IMG/VR virus record: IMGVR_UViG_3300046794_000174 | Span: 1-36,320 of that record | Length of the DNA stretch: 36,320 nucleotides | Source of the DNA: a virus | Direction: 5' to 3' (one strand) | In this document: positions 1 to 9,670 of the stretch, piece by piece | Layout of the letters: every line of letters begins with the position of its first letter | Position numbering within the stretch: position 1 is the first letter of the stretch | Position numbers and translations under genes: made by a program | Notes under the pieces: model-generated | Told to the model about the DNA's origin: nothing | The model's input: only the letters and a program-made list of their open reading frames with translations | The model's database searches: none

Positions 1-1178
1 TCGAGACCGTTGCCGGAGAAATCAATCTTCTCGCACAGGATGTTCGGGATGTTCGTTGCGAAGTCAGCCTGGTTCCACCGCCAGGTGTAAAGGAAATACC
101 CCTGGCTGTTCGTCATCTTGCCGTTGATGAAGCGCAGGTTTTTCGACGCGTTGCTCCCCACCAGCGTGGTCCATGAGAACGTGCCCACGTACGTGCCAGC
201 GGCAATCGGGACCGTACCGGTCAGGTTGGACGCGAGCGTGACCGTGTTGCCTGCAATCGCCGTAATGGCGGTTGGCGTGGCCAGCGGGAAGTTCGATACA
301 TTGTCGCCATAAGAGCACCAGATCTGGTCGCCCACCACTAACTGGGAAGCGTCTTCGAACACCAGCTGGTTTTGCCCGGTGGCCGCCTGTGCTGCCAGCT
401 TGCCAACGTGCAGGGGACCGCGAATTTCGCCGCCGCCCAGGTCGATCGTCACGTTGTCGGCATTGATATTCAGCTGGACGATCTTCAGCAGCGCACCGCG
501 CATGTACAGCGTTTGTGCCGACGTGGTGAAATTGATCGTGCCCACGCGGTACGTTCTCTTCGTCAGAAGCACGTCTTTGCCAGTGGCCAAAGCCGCGTTG
601 AACGCCGCGGTGTCGTCGGCCACGCCATCGCCTATGGCGCCGAACTGCTCGGGCCTGACAAACGCGCGCAGTTCATCCTGTACCTTGGTCGGGACTGCGC
701 CGAGCCCGGCCTGGACGAAGCCGATCAGGGATGAACCAATAGCCGTTCCCAGATTGCCTACGATCTGAACTGCAGCTGCCCCGCCGACATACAACCCTCC
801 GCCTACCTTTGCTGATACCTGCTGAATCATGACAACGATGCGATCGAGAGTATCGTTGATGGTGGCCGGGTAAAAGCCGCCATTGTTCGTCAGATCCAAG
901 CTCTGCGTCATCGCGATGTTGGACGTCATCGCGAGCGTGTAGCCCGTGGGCAGCGCAGTAGACAAAGTGACAGTGCCGCCAGGAGCGCTGGACTGGTCGC
1001 TGTTCAGCGTCACCGAATAATCCGAGTCCAGAGTCAGTATCGATTCATTGCCAGCGGTGTCGGTACGCGCAACCAGCAGGTCGCTGCGCGAGAAGACTTT
1101 GAAACTGAAGGGATACGACACCGTGACGCCGTTCCCGATGAAAGGCCCGGCCGTCCGGTCGGAATTGCTGATGGTCAT
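1..1178 (-). CDS. Tailspike / tail fibre protein with pectate-lyase-like beta-helix (partial, C-terminus cut by window edge)
   Basis: Reading frame open from an ATG at 1178 to the window edge (about 392 residues). The N-terminal ~110 residues look like the short particle-binding domain of podovirus tail fibres. After a Gly/Ala-rich linker comes FGAIGDGVADDTAAF (about residue 180), the classic start of a pectate-lyase-superfamily beta-helix as found in tailspikes. The rest shows short beta-rich repeats with regular Asn and Gly. The likely role is receptor binding, with possible degradation of host surface polysaccharide; the catalytic part would lie in the missing C-terminus. It is the last visible late gene, 62 bp after the giant internal virion protein, and has its own late-promoter motif. 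The SD GGAG sits about 8 nt before the ATG. The family call is confident; the substrate is unknown. Confidence 0.85.
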   Translation of the reverse strand, partial: MTISNSDRTAGPFIGNGVTVSYPFSFKVFSRSDLLVARTDTAGNESILTLDSDYSVTLNSDQSSAPGGTVTLSTALPTGYTLAMTSNIAMTQSLDLTNNGGFYPATINDTLDRIVVMIQQVSAKVGGGLYVGGAAAVQIVGNLGTAIGSSLIGFVQAGLGAVPTKVQDELRAFVRPEQFGAIGDGVADDTAAFNAALATGKDVLLTKRTYRVGTINFTTSAQTLYMRGALLKIVQLNINADNVTIDLGGGEIRGPLHVGKLAAQAATGQNQLVFEDASQLVVGDQIWCSYGDNVSNFPLATPTAITAIAGNTVTLASNLTGTVPIAAGTYVGTFSWTTLVGSNASKNLRFINGKMTNSQGYFLYTWRWNQADFATNIPNILCEKIDFSGNGL

Positions 1179-1181
1179 ATA

Positions 1182-1223
1182 GGCGCTCCGCTCGAAAGAC
1201 TGCATTCTCAGCAGCGGAGCGCC
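1182..1223 (-). promoter_or_regulatory. Long inverted repeat covering the tailspike ribosome-binding site
   Basis: The arms GGCGCTCCGCT (1182-1192) and AGCGGAGCGCC (1213-1223) are perfect 11-bp complements with a 20-nt loop. On the minus-strand RNA the 3' arm contains the tailspike Shine-Dalgarno (CGGAGCG). The 5' arm lies upstream of the start site predicted for the adjacent late promoter (about 1197). Read-through RNA could therefore hide the ribosome site, while RNA from the local promoter could not. The repeat is seen directly; the switching role is inferred. Confidence 0.55.
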
Positions 1224-1235
1224 CGGTACGTATAC
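1204..1235 (-). promoter_or_regulatory. Predicted late promoter (copy 4), before the tailspike
   Basis: The motif GGTACGTATAC (1225-1235), followed on the minus strand by 15 bp and the -10-like GAGAAT (1209-1204). Predicted start is near 1197, giving a ~19-nt leader with an SD. It has the same layout as the copies at 14709-14740, 15792-15823 and 20871-20902. There is no sigma70 -35 box, so I infer an activator bound at the motif. Confidence 0.6.
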
Positions 1236-1240
1236 GCCGT

Positions 1241-4200
1241 TTAGTGGTCGATCTTCCCGTGGACGATGCCATTCCACCAGTCCTGCAAGGCCTGTGGATC
1301 TTGCTTGCCCTGCGAGACATCCCACAGGAACTGTGTCGTGCTGGCGGGCTGCCCGAGCGGTAGGCCAAGCACATACCCGGCCGTGGTCATGCTGTGCTTC
1401 AGCACTTTCGGATCCGTTTCCTTTCCGGTCAGCGCATTCGCTGCGTCGATGCCGGACTTGCCGATCGCATCGACCATGCCGGCCGCCGGCGTGACGCTGT
1501 AGTCCTTGCCGGTCAGGTAGTGCGCTGACAGATCGCGCAGGATCGGCACGCCGGCGAACGCCGCCGAGACGAACTCTTTCCCGGCCCATGCGAGCCAGTG
1601 CGTATCACCTTCATCGTCCTTTTGCGGGTGCAGCATGTGGTGCATGGTCTGTACACCCAAGGTGTAGATCAGGAACCGCATGATCACGGTCGCGGCCAGC
1701 GTCGAGTCCTTCCAGGTGCGCGCGTCGGCCGCGAGCCGGCCGGTATCCATCAGGCGGTTCACGTTGTGGTTCCAGAAGGTGTAGAACATCGTGAACAGCT
1801 TGAAGAACTCGGGCCCGCGCTGCACGGCTGCCAAGTCCTTCACGCCGGTACCGCCGTGAGCATTGCGCACGGTCTTGTCGGCGAAGTAGATGGCGTCCTG
1901 TTCGCTCAGTCCTTTGCCGCCTTTCTCGACCGGCGCCATTCCTTTATGGTACGCGCCCATCCAAGTCGGCAATGCACTGGCCATGTCGAACATGGCGATG
2001 CCCTGGTAGGCGTGGGCTTTCATCAGGTCGGTACCGCGTGCGAGCGCACCGCTGCTCGGATCCATCAGCCGGATGTCGATTTCGCGCATATGCTCGCGTA
2101 CGTCGCGGTCGACCTCGTTCATCCGGTTTCGCATCTCGCCCGAGCGCTCGAATACGAAGTCGCGGTTCGCGGCCCAGCCTCGCGGGTCGGCGAAGTCGGC
2201 AAGACCTTTTCCGAACCAGACCGGGCCCACCTCGGCGATCGACTCCATGGCCGCCGAGCTGCCGTGTACGAGCATCGTCGACAGCCGGTAGCCCAGACCT
2301 ACGATAGTCGCGCGCGTGCGCGCACCGTGCGCGACGGCGTCGAACCATTTCAGCGCCTGCATGTCTACCTTGCGGTCGTTCGCGATCGACTGTAGCCACG
2401 GGCGCAGCTGGTCGTAATGCTCCTGGCTCAGCGCGTCGACGATGGACTTGCGCACGGTCGGGTTGCGCAGAAACTTGTCGGCGTCCATGATGGCCTCGCG
2501 GTAGGCGATGTCGTGCACCTCGTCGCGGATCACGCGCGGGATGGCGTCGAGCGACAGGAGCAGTGGCCGGGCGTAGTTCGCGCTACGCGTGTTGGTGCGG
2601 CCGGTATCCGTATTGGCACGCGCGTATACATTCTCGAACAGGCTGTCGGCGTCGCGCGCACCGCGCATGGCAACGTCGTGCGAGCGCGCCGGGTCATAGA
2701 TCATCGGCCAGTACCAGCCTTCATAGCGGCCGTGCGGCGTGTCGAACGGCCGCGGCGCAATCTTGTCCGGGCTGGTGCTGCCCAGTCGGCGCGACATCGC
2801 TACCTTTTCCGGCCACAGGGATTCCAGCGTGCGCCCCATGCCGGCGATGAAGTCCCAGTCGGCCTTGCTCATGTTCTGGTTCAGGAACTGCCACACGGCG
2901 CTCTCACTCCAGCGCTCGCCGGCGAGCAGCTTCGACATGTTCGACTCGTTGCCCATGTTGCCGGCCAGGGCCAGCATTTCCTTCTTCGTGAAGCGCTGCG
3001 GCTTTCCGGTCAGGCCGTCGATCAGGCCCGGCGCCTCGTAGATCTTACCCTTGTCGCGGGTGACGTCGGCCAGGTGCGCATCGAGCAGCTTGTCGATCTC
3101 GCCCTTGACCTTGGCCAGCAGGTCCGCTTCCTTCACGCCGGCGTCGGCGATGCGGCGGAACACGACGCGGTTCAGGACGCCGTTAGGGTTGCGGTCGTCC
3201 AGCCAGTCCATCATCTGTTCCATCTTCAGCAGCGAGGCCTGCGCACTGCGGCCGGCGCTCTTGAGCTTGAGCAGCGCGGCATCGATGCGCGTCAGACCGC
3301 GGTTGCTCTCATCGCCGCGCTGGGGCAGGGCGCCCATCACCTCGGCGGCCTCGCGCGCGAGCTCGTCGATGTCGCGCGCCTTTTCGCCGTCGGCGACCTT
3401 CTGCACGTTGCGGCCCAGGTGGTCGAGCGACTTCACGGCATCGACCAGACCGCGAAACTCCTCGACCGTCATGTCCTTGAAGTGCTGGCGGCGCGCCTCA
3501 TTCAGCAGGCCTTCCGGTACCTGCGGCTCCAGGCCTTGGGCGGACAGCTGCTCGACGAACGCGAGCAGCGACTGGCGCGCATCCAGCGCCGTGTTGCTGG
3601 TGGACTTGCGCAGGTCGAAACGATCGAGCAGGGCGTCGATCTGGTCGCGGTACTCAAGCGCGATCTTCTCGCGCACGCTCGCCTTGTCGAACTTGGATAG
3701 GTAGGCCACACCCTTCTGCACCTCGGCGACGGCGTCGCTTGCCGCCTTGAACAGCCGGTTGTTCAGGAGGGCCGCGCGCTGCTGTTGCGCGGCACCGGCC
3801 GGGTCCTTCGCGGCCAGCTTGATGGCCTCCTTGTTGGCACGCGCCTCGGCGGCAGCGTGCTGGGCCGGGCGCAGGTCGCGCACACGCTTGACGGCGACGG
3901 CGGTCTCGGCGGCCTCGCGCGCGGCTTCGGCGAGCTGGCGAGCGGGTATCGGCGACTTGGCCAGCAGCTTCAACCCGGTGGCGATAAAGCGGGCGCGCGT
4001 CTCGTTGTGCACGGCGGCCTCGGCGGCGCGCTCGACGCTGATCGGGTCGACCAGGTCCCCGTGGCGCTCGAGCATGCGGCGGTCGGTTTCCTGCTCGATG
4101 CGGTCCTTCAGCTTCCCGGCTTCCTTGATGGCCTTGCGCAGCGTGGCGCCGTCCTCGAAGCCGAACATCTCGGCCACGATGTCGATACCCGGATCCGCGC

Positions 4201-6982
4201 GGCCAGGGCGAGGGTTCTCCTGTTCCCAGGAAAGCAGCCGACGCTCGACCTCGTTGGCGATCGCGCGCTTATTCTTAGCCAGGAACTGGCCGCGCTTCAG
4301 CCCCTTGGTAGCGGCGCCTTCCTCGCTGGCCAGGTATTCACCCTTCACCTCATCATGCAGCCGCGTCTGTTCGGCGTCACGGCGGCCCTCCCACTCACGC
4401 ACGGCTTCGGCCGGCGCCGGATCGGTGCCATGCGGACGCTTCAGGTAGGCTTCAGCCTGGCGCACGGGCTCTGCGTCCATCTCACGCGTGACCTCTTCGC
4501 GGATCGCCTTACGCTGGGCGTCCGCCTGCTTCTGGAGTTCGCGCAGGGCCTTGCCCTTCGCGTTGCTCGCCCACTGCATGTCGCGCAGGCTGCGCGCGCC
4601 CATCTCATCTATGGCCTTGTCGGTCGCCGCGCGGCCGAGCGCGTGATAGGCGGCGATCTGCTCGGGTGTGCCCTCGACGTGCAGCGGCAGGTACCCGCGC
4701 GCCTGCTCGGTGTAGCGGATCGCATTGTCGGTGGCCACCAGGCGGTCCATCACGCCGCGCACTTCGTCCGTCAGATCGACGTGCAGATTCGTCATCGACT
4801 TGTACACGGCCACGAGCCACGAGCGGAAGCGGGAGAACAGGCCCTGCAGCTCCATCGTCGGCGCTTTCCCTTCCATCAGGTACGCTTCGAAGCTGCGCGC
4901 AAACTGCTCGTGCCCGTCGCGCTTCTGGTCGAGCGTGCGCCCGCTCCAGTCGGCCAGGCGCTGCTCGGCCGCGTCGCCGGCCACGCCGAAGGAGCGCAGC
5001 AGCGTGTCGAAGTCGTCGCGCACCCCCTGCGGCGCTTCTGGCGCGCGGGCGATGTCGTGCATGGTCTCAAGGAAGAAGTGGCCGGACTCGTGCAGATACG
5101 AGCTCAGGTCTGCGGCTTTCAGCAAGCCGATCGTGTGGGTGGCCGGATCGAAGTTGGCGCGTGCGCCCTGGTCCAGACCGCCGGCCAGCGCCTCGCTCGT
5201 CACCTTCAGCGGATACTTCTCGAACAGCTCCGCCGGCCGCATGCCGGCGCGGTCGGCCATCGTGACGAAGAAGTCGCGCGTGAGGGCGGCGTAGGCGTTA
5301 TTTACCTCGGGCCGGAAGCGGCCGGTGGCGTTGAGCTGGTCGAGCACGTGGTCGTGGATCTGCTTCGCCTCGGCCTGCGCGGCGTCTTCGGCCGTCTTCG
5401 CTGCCAGGATCTTCCGGGCCTGCGCCGTCAGGTCGGCGTGCTGGGTCACGTAGAAGTGCTGGCTCTGCTCGTAGGTGAAGCCGTCCGGCTCCACCTTCAG
5501 GTGCGGCAGCAGCGGCTGGTCGAGCTTCCCGCCGGCGATGTGCGTGGCGTAGTCCTCGACCGGGATCCGGATATCGCCCTTCGTCTCGCGCGCCTCATGC
5601 AGCTGAGCGGCCACGTCCGGCATCAGGCGCTGCAGCTCGGGCATGCCGACGCCCGACTGGTTCAGCACCTCGGCGAACTTGTTGGCGTCGACGTACACCT
5701 CGTGTAACTGGCCGTTCTCCGTCACGCTGCGCACGAAGTCCTTGAAGCCCTCCTGGTCGCGACCGCGCGTCTTGCTCGCGGCTGCGGCCTCCCCCAGCTT
5801 CTGCAGCGCGGCCATGCCTTGCTCGGCAGCCTCGGCCTTCGTCGAGTCGGTATAGAACTGGCGGATGGCTTCGTGGTAGGACGGCTCCGGGCGCGGGCCC
5901 ATGGCACTGCCCAGCAGGGAACCGGACAGGCCGGCCAGCAGGGTATCTTCGATGTTGAAGGATTGCTGCATGCTGTCGGGCAGCGCCATGTTCATCACAT
6001 CGCGAGAGACCTCGCCGGCGGCGGCGCCGGATGCGAAGCCACCCAGCGCGCGGGCGGCCAGCCCGCCGGGCGCCGACAGCGGCATTACGCCGCCCAGCGT
6101 CGACGTCGCATACTGGGCCTGCGCGGCGCGGATCGCCTGCTGCGCATCGCCGGTGGCCTCGTAGACTTTGCGGCCGGTGTCGATCGCGTCGGTGACGGCC
6201 GGGAACGCCATGCTTTTCGCGCCGTGCGCCATCTGGTTGCCGACCACCTCGGCGGTGGTGCCTGCCGCGCCCGCCGCCTCGCCGCCGCTGCCGGTCAGCA
6301 CGATCTGGGACATCATGCCGGTGAGGTTGCCCAGCATGTGGGTTGCCTTCGATACGAAGGGCGCATCTTGGCCAAGCTGGAACGCGGGCGCGCTGGTGAC
6401 CAGTGGGTCGACCATATTGCGGAAATATGCGTCGCTGGCGGCAGTAGTCTGCTTGCCGGTGTACAGGCTGGCCACCTTGTCGTAGATGGTCGGGAACGCA
6501 CCCAGCACGATGTTCACCCCGGTGGCCGCCTTGTTGAAGCTGCCCGACAGGCCCTTCAGGAAATCCATGGGCAGGCCGGCGAGGGTATCGCCGAAGCTGG
6601 GCGCGCGCGCGGCCGGCGCCGGGCTGGGCAGCGCCTTGGCTGCTTGCTCAACGGATGCCAGCGGCGTGACGTCGTCGTGCGACTTCGCCGCGTTGTCCGG
6701 ATCGGTCAGGTACTTGGCCAGCACCGGCTGATCGGCAACGAGCTGGTCGGCGTTCATGGCCTTGAGCGCAGCTTGCTGCCGAATGACGTCGGGTTGGGCC
6801 TGCACGGTCTCCGGCGGCACGCCGACGTACTTGGCCAGGTGCTGGTATTCGGCGGCCTGGTCAGCGCTGGTACCGACGGCGAACTGCATGTTGTTGCGGA
6901 CCTGGACGGCGGTCGCCTGCGTGTCTTGGTGCATTACCGCCGCGGCTGCGGCGTCGAACTCGTTGCTGCTGTTATTTGCCAT
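1241..6982 (-). CDS. Giant internal virion / DNA-ejection protein (1,913 aa) with HExxH motif
   Basis: The start is taken at ATG 6982 (MANNSSNEF); it overlaps the preceding transglycosylase gene by 11 bp, and the upstream extension is just antisense-like low-complexity sequence. Size, position after two other internal proteins and before the tailspike, and long Ala/Glu/Arg helical stretches (roughly residues 770-1250) match the gp16-like inner-core proteins that podoviruses eject into the cell to carry DNA across the envelope. Residues 631-635 read HESGH inside LHESGHFFLE, a zinc-metallopeptidase HExxH signature also seen in large polyvalent phage proteins. The N-terminal ~200 residues are Ala/Gln-rich, and residues ~250-370 hold Gly/Ala-rich, possibly membrane-active segments. 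Protease activity is inferred from the motif only. Confidence 0.8.
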   Translation of the reverse strand: MANNSSNEFDAAAAAVMHQDTQATAVQVRNNMQFAVGTSADQAAEYQHLAKYVGVPPETVQAQPDVIRQQAALKAMNADQLVADQPVLAKYLTDPDNAAKSHDDVTPLASVEQAAKALPSPAPAARAPSFGDTLAGLPMDFLKGLSGSFNKAATGVNIVLGAFPTIYDKVASLYTGKQTTAASDAYFRNMVDPLVTSAPAFQLGQDAPFVSKATHMLGNLTGMMSQIVLTGSGGEAAGAAGTTAEVVGNQMAHGAKSMAFPAVTDAIDTGRKVYEATGDAQQAIRAAQAQYATSTLGGVMPLSAPGGLAARALGGFASGAAAGEVSRDVMNMALPDSMQQSFNIEDTLLAGLSGSLLGSAMGPRPEPSYHEAIRQFYTDSTKAEAAEQGMAALQKLGEAAAASKTRGRDQEGFKDFVRSVTENGQLHEVYVDANKFAEVLNQSGVGMPELQRLMPDVAAQLHEARETKGDIRIPVEDYATHIAGGKLDQPLLPHLKVEPDGFTYEQSQHFYVTQHADLTAQARKILAAKTAEDAAQAEAKQIHDHVLDQLNATGRFRPEVNNAYAALTRDFFVTMADRAGMRPAELFEKYPLKVTSEALAGGLDQGARANFDPATHTIGLLKAADLSSYLHESGHFFLETMHDIARAPEAPQGVRDDFDTLLRSFGVAGDAAEQRLADWSGRTLDQKRDGHEQFARSFEAYLMEGKAPTMELQGLFSRFRSWLVAVYKSMTNLHVDLTDEVRGVMDRLVATDNAIRYTEQARGYLPLHVEGTPEQIAAYHALGRAATDKAIDEMGARSLRDMQWASNAKGKALRELQKQADAQRKAIREEVTREMDAEPVRQAEAYLKRPHGTDPAPAEAVREWEGRRDAEQTRLHDEVKGEYLASEEGAATKGLKRGQFLAKNKRAIANEVERRLLSWEQENPRPGRADPGIDIVAEMFGFEDGATLRKAIKEAGKLKDRIEQETDRRMLERHGDLVDPISVERAAEAAVHNETRARFIATGLKLLAKSPIPARQLAEAAREAAETAVAVKRVRDLRPAQHAAAEARANKEAIKLAAKDPAGAAQQQRAALLNNRLFKAASDAVAEVQKGVAYLSKFDKASVREKIALEYRDQIDALLDRFDLRKSTSNTALDARQSLLAFVEQLSAQGLEPQVPEGLLNEARRQHFKDMTVEEFRGLVDAVKSLDHLGRNVQKVADGEKARDIDELAREAAEVMGALPQRGDESNRGLTRIDAALLKLKSAGRSAQASLLKMEQMMDWLDDRNPNGVLNRVVFRRIADAGVKEADLLAKVKGEIDKLLDAHLADVTRDKGKIYEAPGLIDGLTGKPQRFTKKEMLALAGNMGNESNMSKLLAGERWSESAVWQFLNQNMSKADWDFIAGMGRTLESLWPEKVAMSRRLGSTSPDKIAPRPFDTPHGRYEGWYWPMIYDPARSHDVAMRGARDADSLFENVYARANTDTGRTNTRSANYARPLLLSLDAIPRVIRDEVHDIAYREAIMDADKFLRNPTVRKSIVDALSQEHYDQLRPWLQSIANDRKVDMQALKWFDAVAHGARTRATIVGLGYRLSTMLVHGSSAAMESIAEVGPVWFGKGLADFADPRGWAANRDFVFERSGEMRNRMNEVDRDVREHMREIDIRLMDPSSGALARGTDLMKAHAYQGIAMFDMASALPTWMGAYHKGMAPVEKGGKGLSEQDAIYFADKTVRNAHGGTGVKDLAAVQRGPEFFKLFTMFYTFWNHNVNRLMDTGRLAADARTWKDSTLAATVIMRFLIYTLGVQTMHHMLHPQKDDEGDTHWLAWAGKEFVSAAFAGVPILRDLSAHYLTGKDYSVTPAAGMVDAIGKSGIDAANALTGKETDPKVLKHSMTTAGYVLGLPLGQPASTTQFLWDVSQGKQDPQALQDWWNGIVHGKIDH

Positions 6983-9104
6983 TTTTACTCGTCCAGTAGG
7001 TTCGGAGGATCTGGTCGTCCGTCGGGCGCGTATTGCCGGCGCGAGCGAGCGCGGCACGGACGCCGGACAGCGACTCGCTCGGGATGTCGCTGACGCGCAT
7101 GGCAATCAGGTTTTGCTGGCTCGCGCCGGTCGTCATACCCAGGAACGTGTTGCGGAAGGTGACGTTACGCGCCATGGTCTGGTCGACGTATTCCGAAACC
7201 TCCTGCGCTGTCATCTTGCGGCCGAGCTCTTTTTGCTGGGCAAATATCCCATCGGTGACAAACTTCTGAATGGCGCCCATGCGCGCCTTTTCTTCAAGGG
7301 TTTTCGGTTTAGGGTTGATGCCGACAGCTTCGAGCCGCGATTCGAGTGCAGCGTTCAACGCTGGACGATTCAACCCTCCGGAGCTATCGCCGCCATCAAT
7401 CTCTTTCTGTCGCAGCTCAGCGATGTGCTTGCCATCCTCGGCGGAGAAATTCTTCTGCACGAAGTCGTTGAATACCGATTGCGGCATCTTGGCCAACTCG
7501 TCGACGTTGGCCACGGAATCGTAATACGCCGACATGTTCGTCTTGACGTTGTCCTTGCCGGCGATCTTCTTGCCGAAGTCGATCAGGTTGTCCATCTTGT
7601 CCGGAGCGTACTGCGTCACCTGCTGGAGCAATGACGACGGCATGCCGGCCATGTTCCCGCCGTTCTGCACGAGCCACTGCTGGGCCTGTACGGTCGCGTT
7701 CTCGCCCTTGGTCTTGCGGTCGGCGATGAAGTCGGAATACATGCGCGTGCCCTCCGCCAGTGCGGCGCCCAGCACCTTGGGGTCGGCGTTCGGGCCGAGC
7801 TGCTGGCGGATAGCGTCGTGCACGTCCTGCTGCGACGGTATCGGCGCCACGGCCGATTTCTGGTAGGCGGCCTGGTTCTTCGCGACGTAGTCCTGCGTCT
7901 CCTGTGGCATCAGCGCGAGCCAGTTCCCGCCCGACTTCTTGGCCTGCGCGACTGCATCGTCGACGCGGCCGGACCCGGCGTTGTACGCCGCCCAAGCTTT
8001 CGAGCGGTCGCCGCTGTAGTTTTGCACCAGAGCCAGGATGTAGTCGCGCCCGACCCGCGCACGTTCCTCAGGGCTATTGTCCTTCGCTGGCGTGACACCG
8101 TAGCCTGGGTTGGCGGCTGTCGCGTCCATCACCTGCATTGAGCCCTTGGCGCGCCCCTGGCCTGGCACGTAGCGTCCCAAGGCGTCTCGGTCGCCGCCGC
8201 TCTCAGACTTCATGGTGATGTTCACCATCTGATCAGCATCCGTTGGCGCCAGCTTCGACTGGAGCGACGTCATCACGTTCTGGGCCGTTGTGGTGGCCAC
8301 GCGCGCGCGCACGTCAGCCTTCACCAGGCCGTTCGCCCGCAGCAGATCGTCGGCCGTCATCTCGTTTTTTTTCGACTCGATGTACCCGAGCGCGTATTCC
8401 GGATTGTTGTTGTCGAGCGCGGCCTGGATCACGCCGGCGTGGATTGCGCTGGTCGTGTCCTTGATCTTCGCGGCTGTCAGGTTGCCCGGCTCGCCGTTGT
8501 TAAGGCCCATCTTCCAAACTGCCGCCTGTGCGCTCTTGACTTGGGAATCAATCGCGTCCGGATCGGACCAGTGCAACTTCGCGGAGTCGGCTGCAAGTTT
8601 GATCGTTCCCTGCTGGGTTTGATCGAAATACGAGCGGTATTCCTTAAGGTAGTGGCTTTCGACTTGTCCATGGAACTGCGTAGAGATCTCGGCAGCTTGC
8701 TGGGCAAATACGCGTCGCTGTGCATCGTTTCCCAAACCAGCGGACAACTCGTTGATCTTGTCTTGCAGCGGCTCGGCATACTGCTGCTGGAGAGAGCGCC
8801 CGAGCGGATCCTTGTCGAGTGCCGTGCTCCCGCGCTTCGACAGGAAGCCGTTTTCCGGGTCGAAAGTCTGCTGCTGATTAAACTCGATCAACTTGTTACG
8901 AGCATCGTCGACCCGCACCTGGTTGGCCATCATCTGGATGTCGCTGACGATGCCCGAGGCCGTCGCGCCGGCGCGCACGGCTGTATCGCCCAGTTGTTGT
9001 GTCTGCTGTGGCGCGGCGTTGGCCACCTGCGGCGCGGCGAAGCCGCCGCTCGGCATCGAGGACGGCGCGATGCCGCTGCCGTTGTAGGTTGGGACGGTAG
9101 GCAT
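6972..9104 (-). CDS. Internal virion protein with lytic transglycosylase domain
   Basis: 710 residues. The middle part (about 298-400) has the signature of a soluble lytic transglycosylase: KSESGGD with catalytic Glu301, then GSMQVMD and WAAYNAGSGRVDDAV. Such domains cut peptidoglycan to open a local path during genome ejection. The N-terminal ~290 residues are Gln/Ala-rich and mostly helical, and the C-terminal ~300 residues are helical without a recognised fold. Located in the ejection-protein cassette, 3 bp after the 183-aa core protein and overlapping the 1,913-aa protein, so the three were probably translated together and assembled in the capsid. This is functionally similar to the transglycosylase of T7 gp16, here carried by a separate protein. 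Confidence 0.88.
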   Translation of the reverse strand: MPTVPTYNGSGIAPSSMPSGGFAAPQVANAAPQQTQQLGDTAVRAGATASGIVSDIQMMANQVRVDDARNKLIEFNQQQTFDPENGFLSKRGSTALDKDPLGRSLQQQYAEPLQDKINELSAGLGNDAQRRVFAQQAAEISTQFHGQVESHYLKEYRSYFDQTQQGTIKLAADSAKLHWSDPDAIDSQVKSAQAAVWKMGLNNGEPGNLTAAKIKDTTSAIHAGVIQAALDNNNPEYALGYIESKKNEMTADDLLRANGLVKADVRARVATTTAQNVMTSLQSKLAPTDADQMVNITMKSESGGDRDALGRYVPGQGRAKGSMQVMDATAANPGYGVTPAKDNSPEERARVGRDYILALVQNYSGDRSKAWAAYNAGSGRVDDAVAQAKKSGGNWLALMPQETQDYVAKNQAAYQKSAVAPIPSQQDVHDAIRQQLGPNADPKVLGAALAEGTRMYSDFIADRKTKGENATVQAQQWLVQNGGNMAGMPSSLLQQVTQYAPDKMDNLIDFGKKIAGKDNVKTNMSAYYDSVANVDELAKMPQSVFNDFVQKNFSAEDGKHIAELRQKEIDGGDSSGGLNRPALNAALESRLEAVGINPKPKTLEEKARMGAIQKFVTDGIFAQQKELGRKMTAQEVSEYVDQTMARNVTFRNTFLGMTTGASQQNLIAMRVSDIPSESLSGVRAALARAGNTRPTDDQILRTYWTSKNGK

Positions 9105-9107
9105 CGA

Positions 9108-9659
9108 TCAGGCTCCTTTCGTGGTGGGCATGGCGCCGGCTTTATTGAGCACGTACCAGCTGGATGCGACCTGGCCCGCGCTGCCGAGCAGGGATGTGAA
9201 AGCGGCCATGCCTGGGCTGATGGAATCGGCGCTCGCGCGCTTCGCCAGCGCGTCGTTTTGGAAGTTCGTCGCCTGCGTGCGGTAGCCCCAAGCCGAGCGC
9301 ACGGCATTGGCCGTGATCGTGTTGATGTCGTTTTCCTTGGCTATATCCGTCGACGTCAGCACCTCGGCCGCACTACCGACGCCCAAGTCCACGCCGTTGG
9401 CGGCGAGCGCCGTGCGCTGTGCTCCCTTGACTTGGCCGGCGCGCTGCGTGGCTGCCGCGACCTCCGCGTTACCACGGAAGAGCTCCTGCTGCGCTGCCAG
9501 CTCCGACTGCTGCGCGTTGATGTCGCCGATGGCGGCCGCGCCGCGTGCTGCGATCTGTTGCGACTTGGCGCCGTAATACGCACCGACCGCCGCACTGGCC
9601 GCGCCAGCACCCTGAAGCGCCAGCGAACCTTGTGCCATGGTTCCTGCTGCAATTCCCAT
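9108..9659 (-). CDS. Internal virion protein (T7 gp14-like, small core protein)
   Basis: 183 residues, very rich in Ala, Gly and Gln. The N-terminal hydrophobic stretch (about residues 8-32) and the Gly/Ala-rich segment near 150-170 flank a helical core with AQQSELAAQQELFRGNAEVA. This layout, and its place directly before the transglycosylase and giant ejection proteins, match the small inner-core protein that in T7 (gp14) forms the outer-membrane pore. The start ATG at 9659 is followed by an alternative Met at residue 8. It lies 11 bp after the nozzle gene. Identity rests on composition and synteny, not on a strong motif. Confidence 0.65.
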   Translation of the reverse strand: MGIAAGTMAQGSLALQGAGAASAAVGAYYGAKSQQIAARGAAAIGDINAQQSELAAQQELFRGNAEVAAATQRAGQVKGAQRTALAANGVDLGVGSAAEVLTSTDIAKENDINTITANAVRSAWGYRTQATNFQNDALAKRASADSISPGMAAFTSLLGSAGQVASSWYVLNKAGAMPTTKGA

Positions 9660-9670
9660 ATCTGTTCTCC

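Noticed and set aside
1-1178. Diversity-generating retroelement next to the tail protein, expected by analogy with BPP-1
   Set aside because: No variable or template repeat, reverse transcriptase or Mtd-like C-type lectin end is visible; the tail protein is a tailspike and its 3' end lies outside the window.
3785-5707. Very long open frame (640 codons) on the plus strand opposite the giant internal virion gene, with others like it at 5819-7093 and 1598-2395
   Set aside because: High GC makes long antisense frames. The products are Arg/Gly/Ala-rich without domains, while the minus-strand frame has clear family features and normal start signals.
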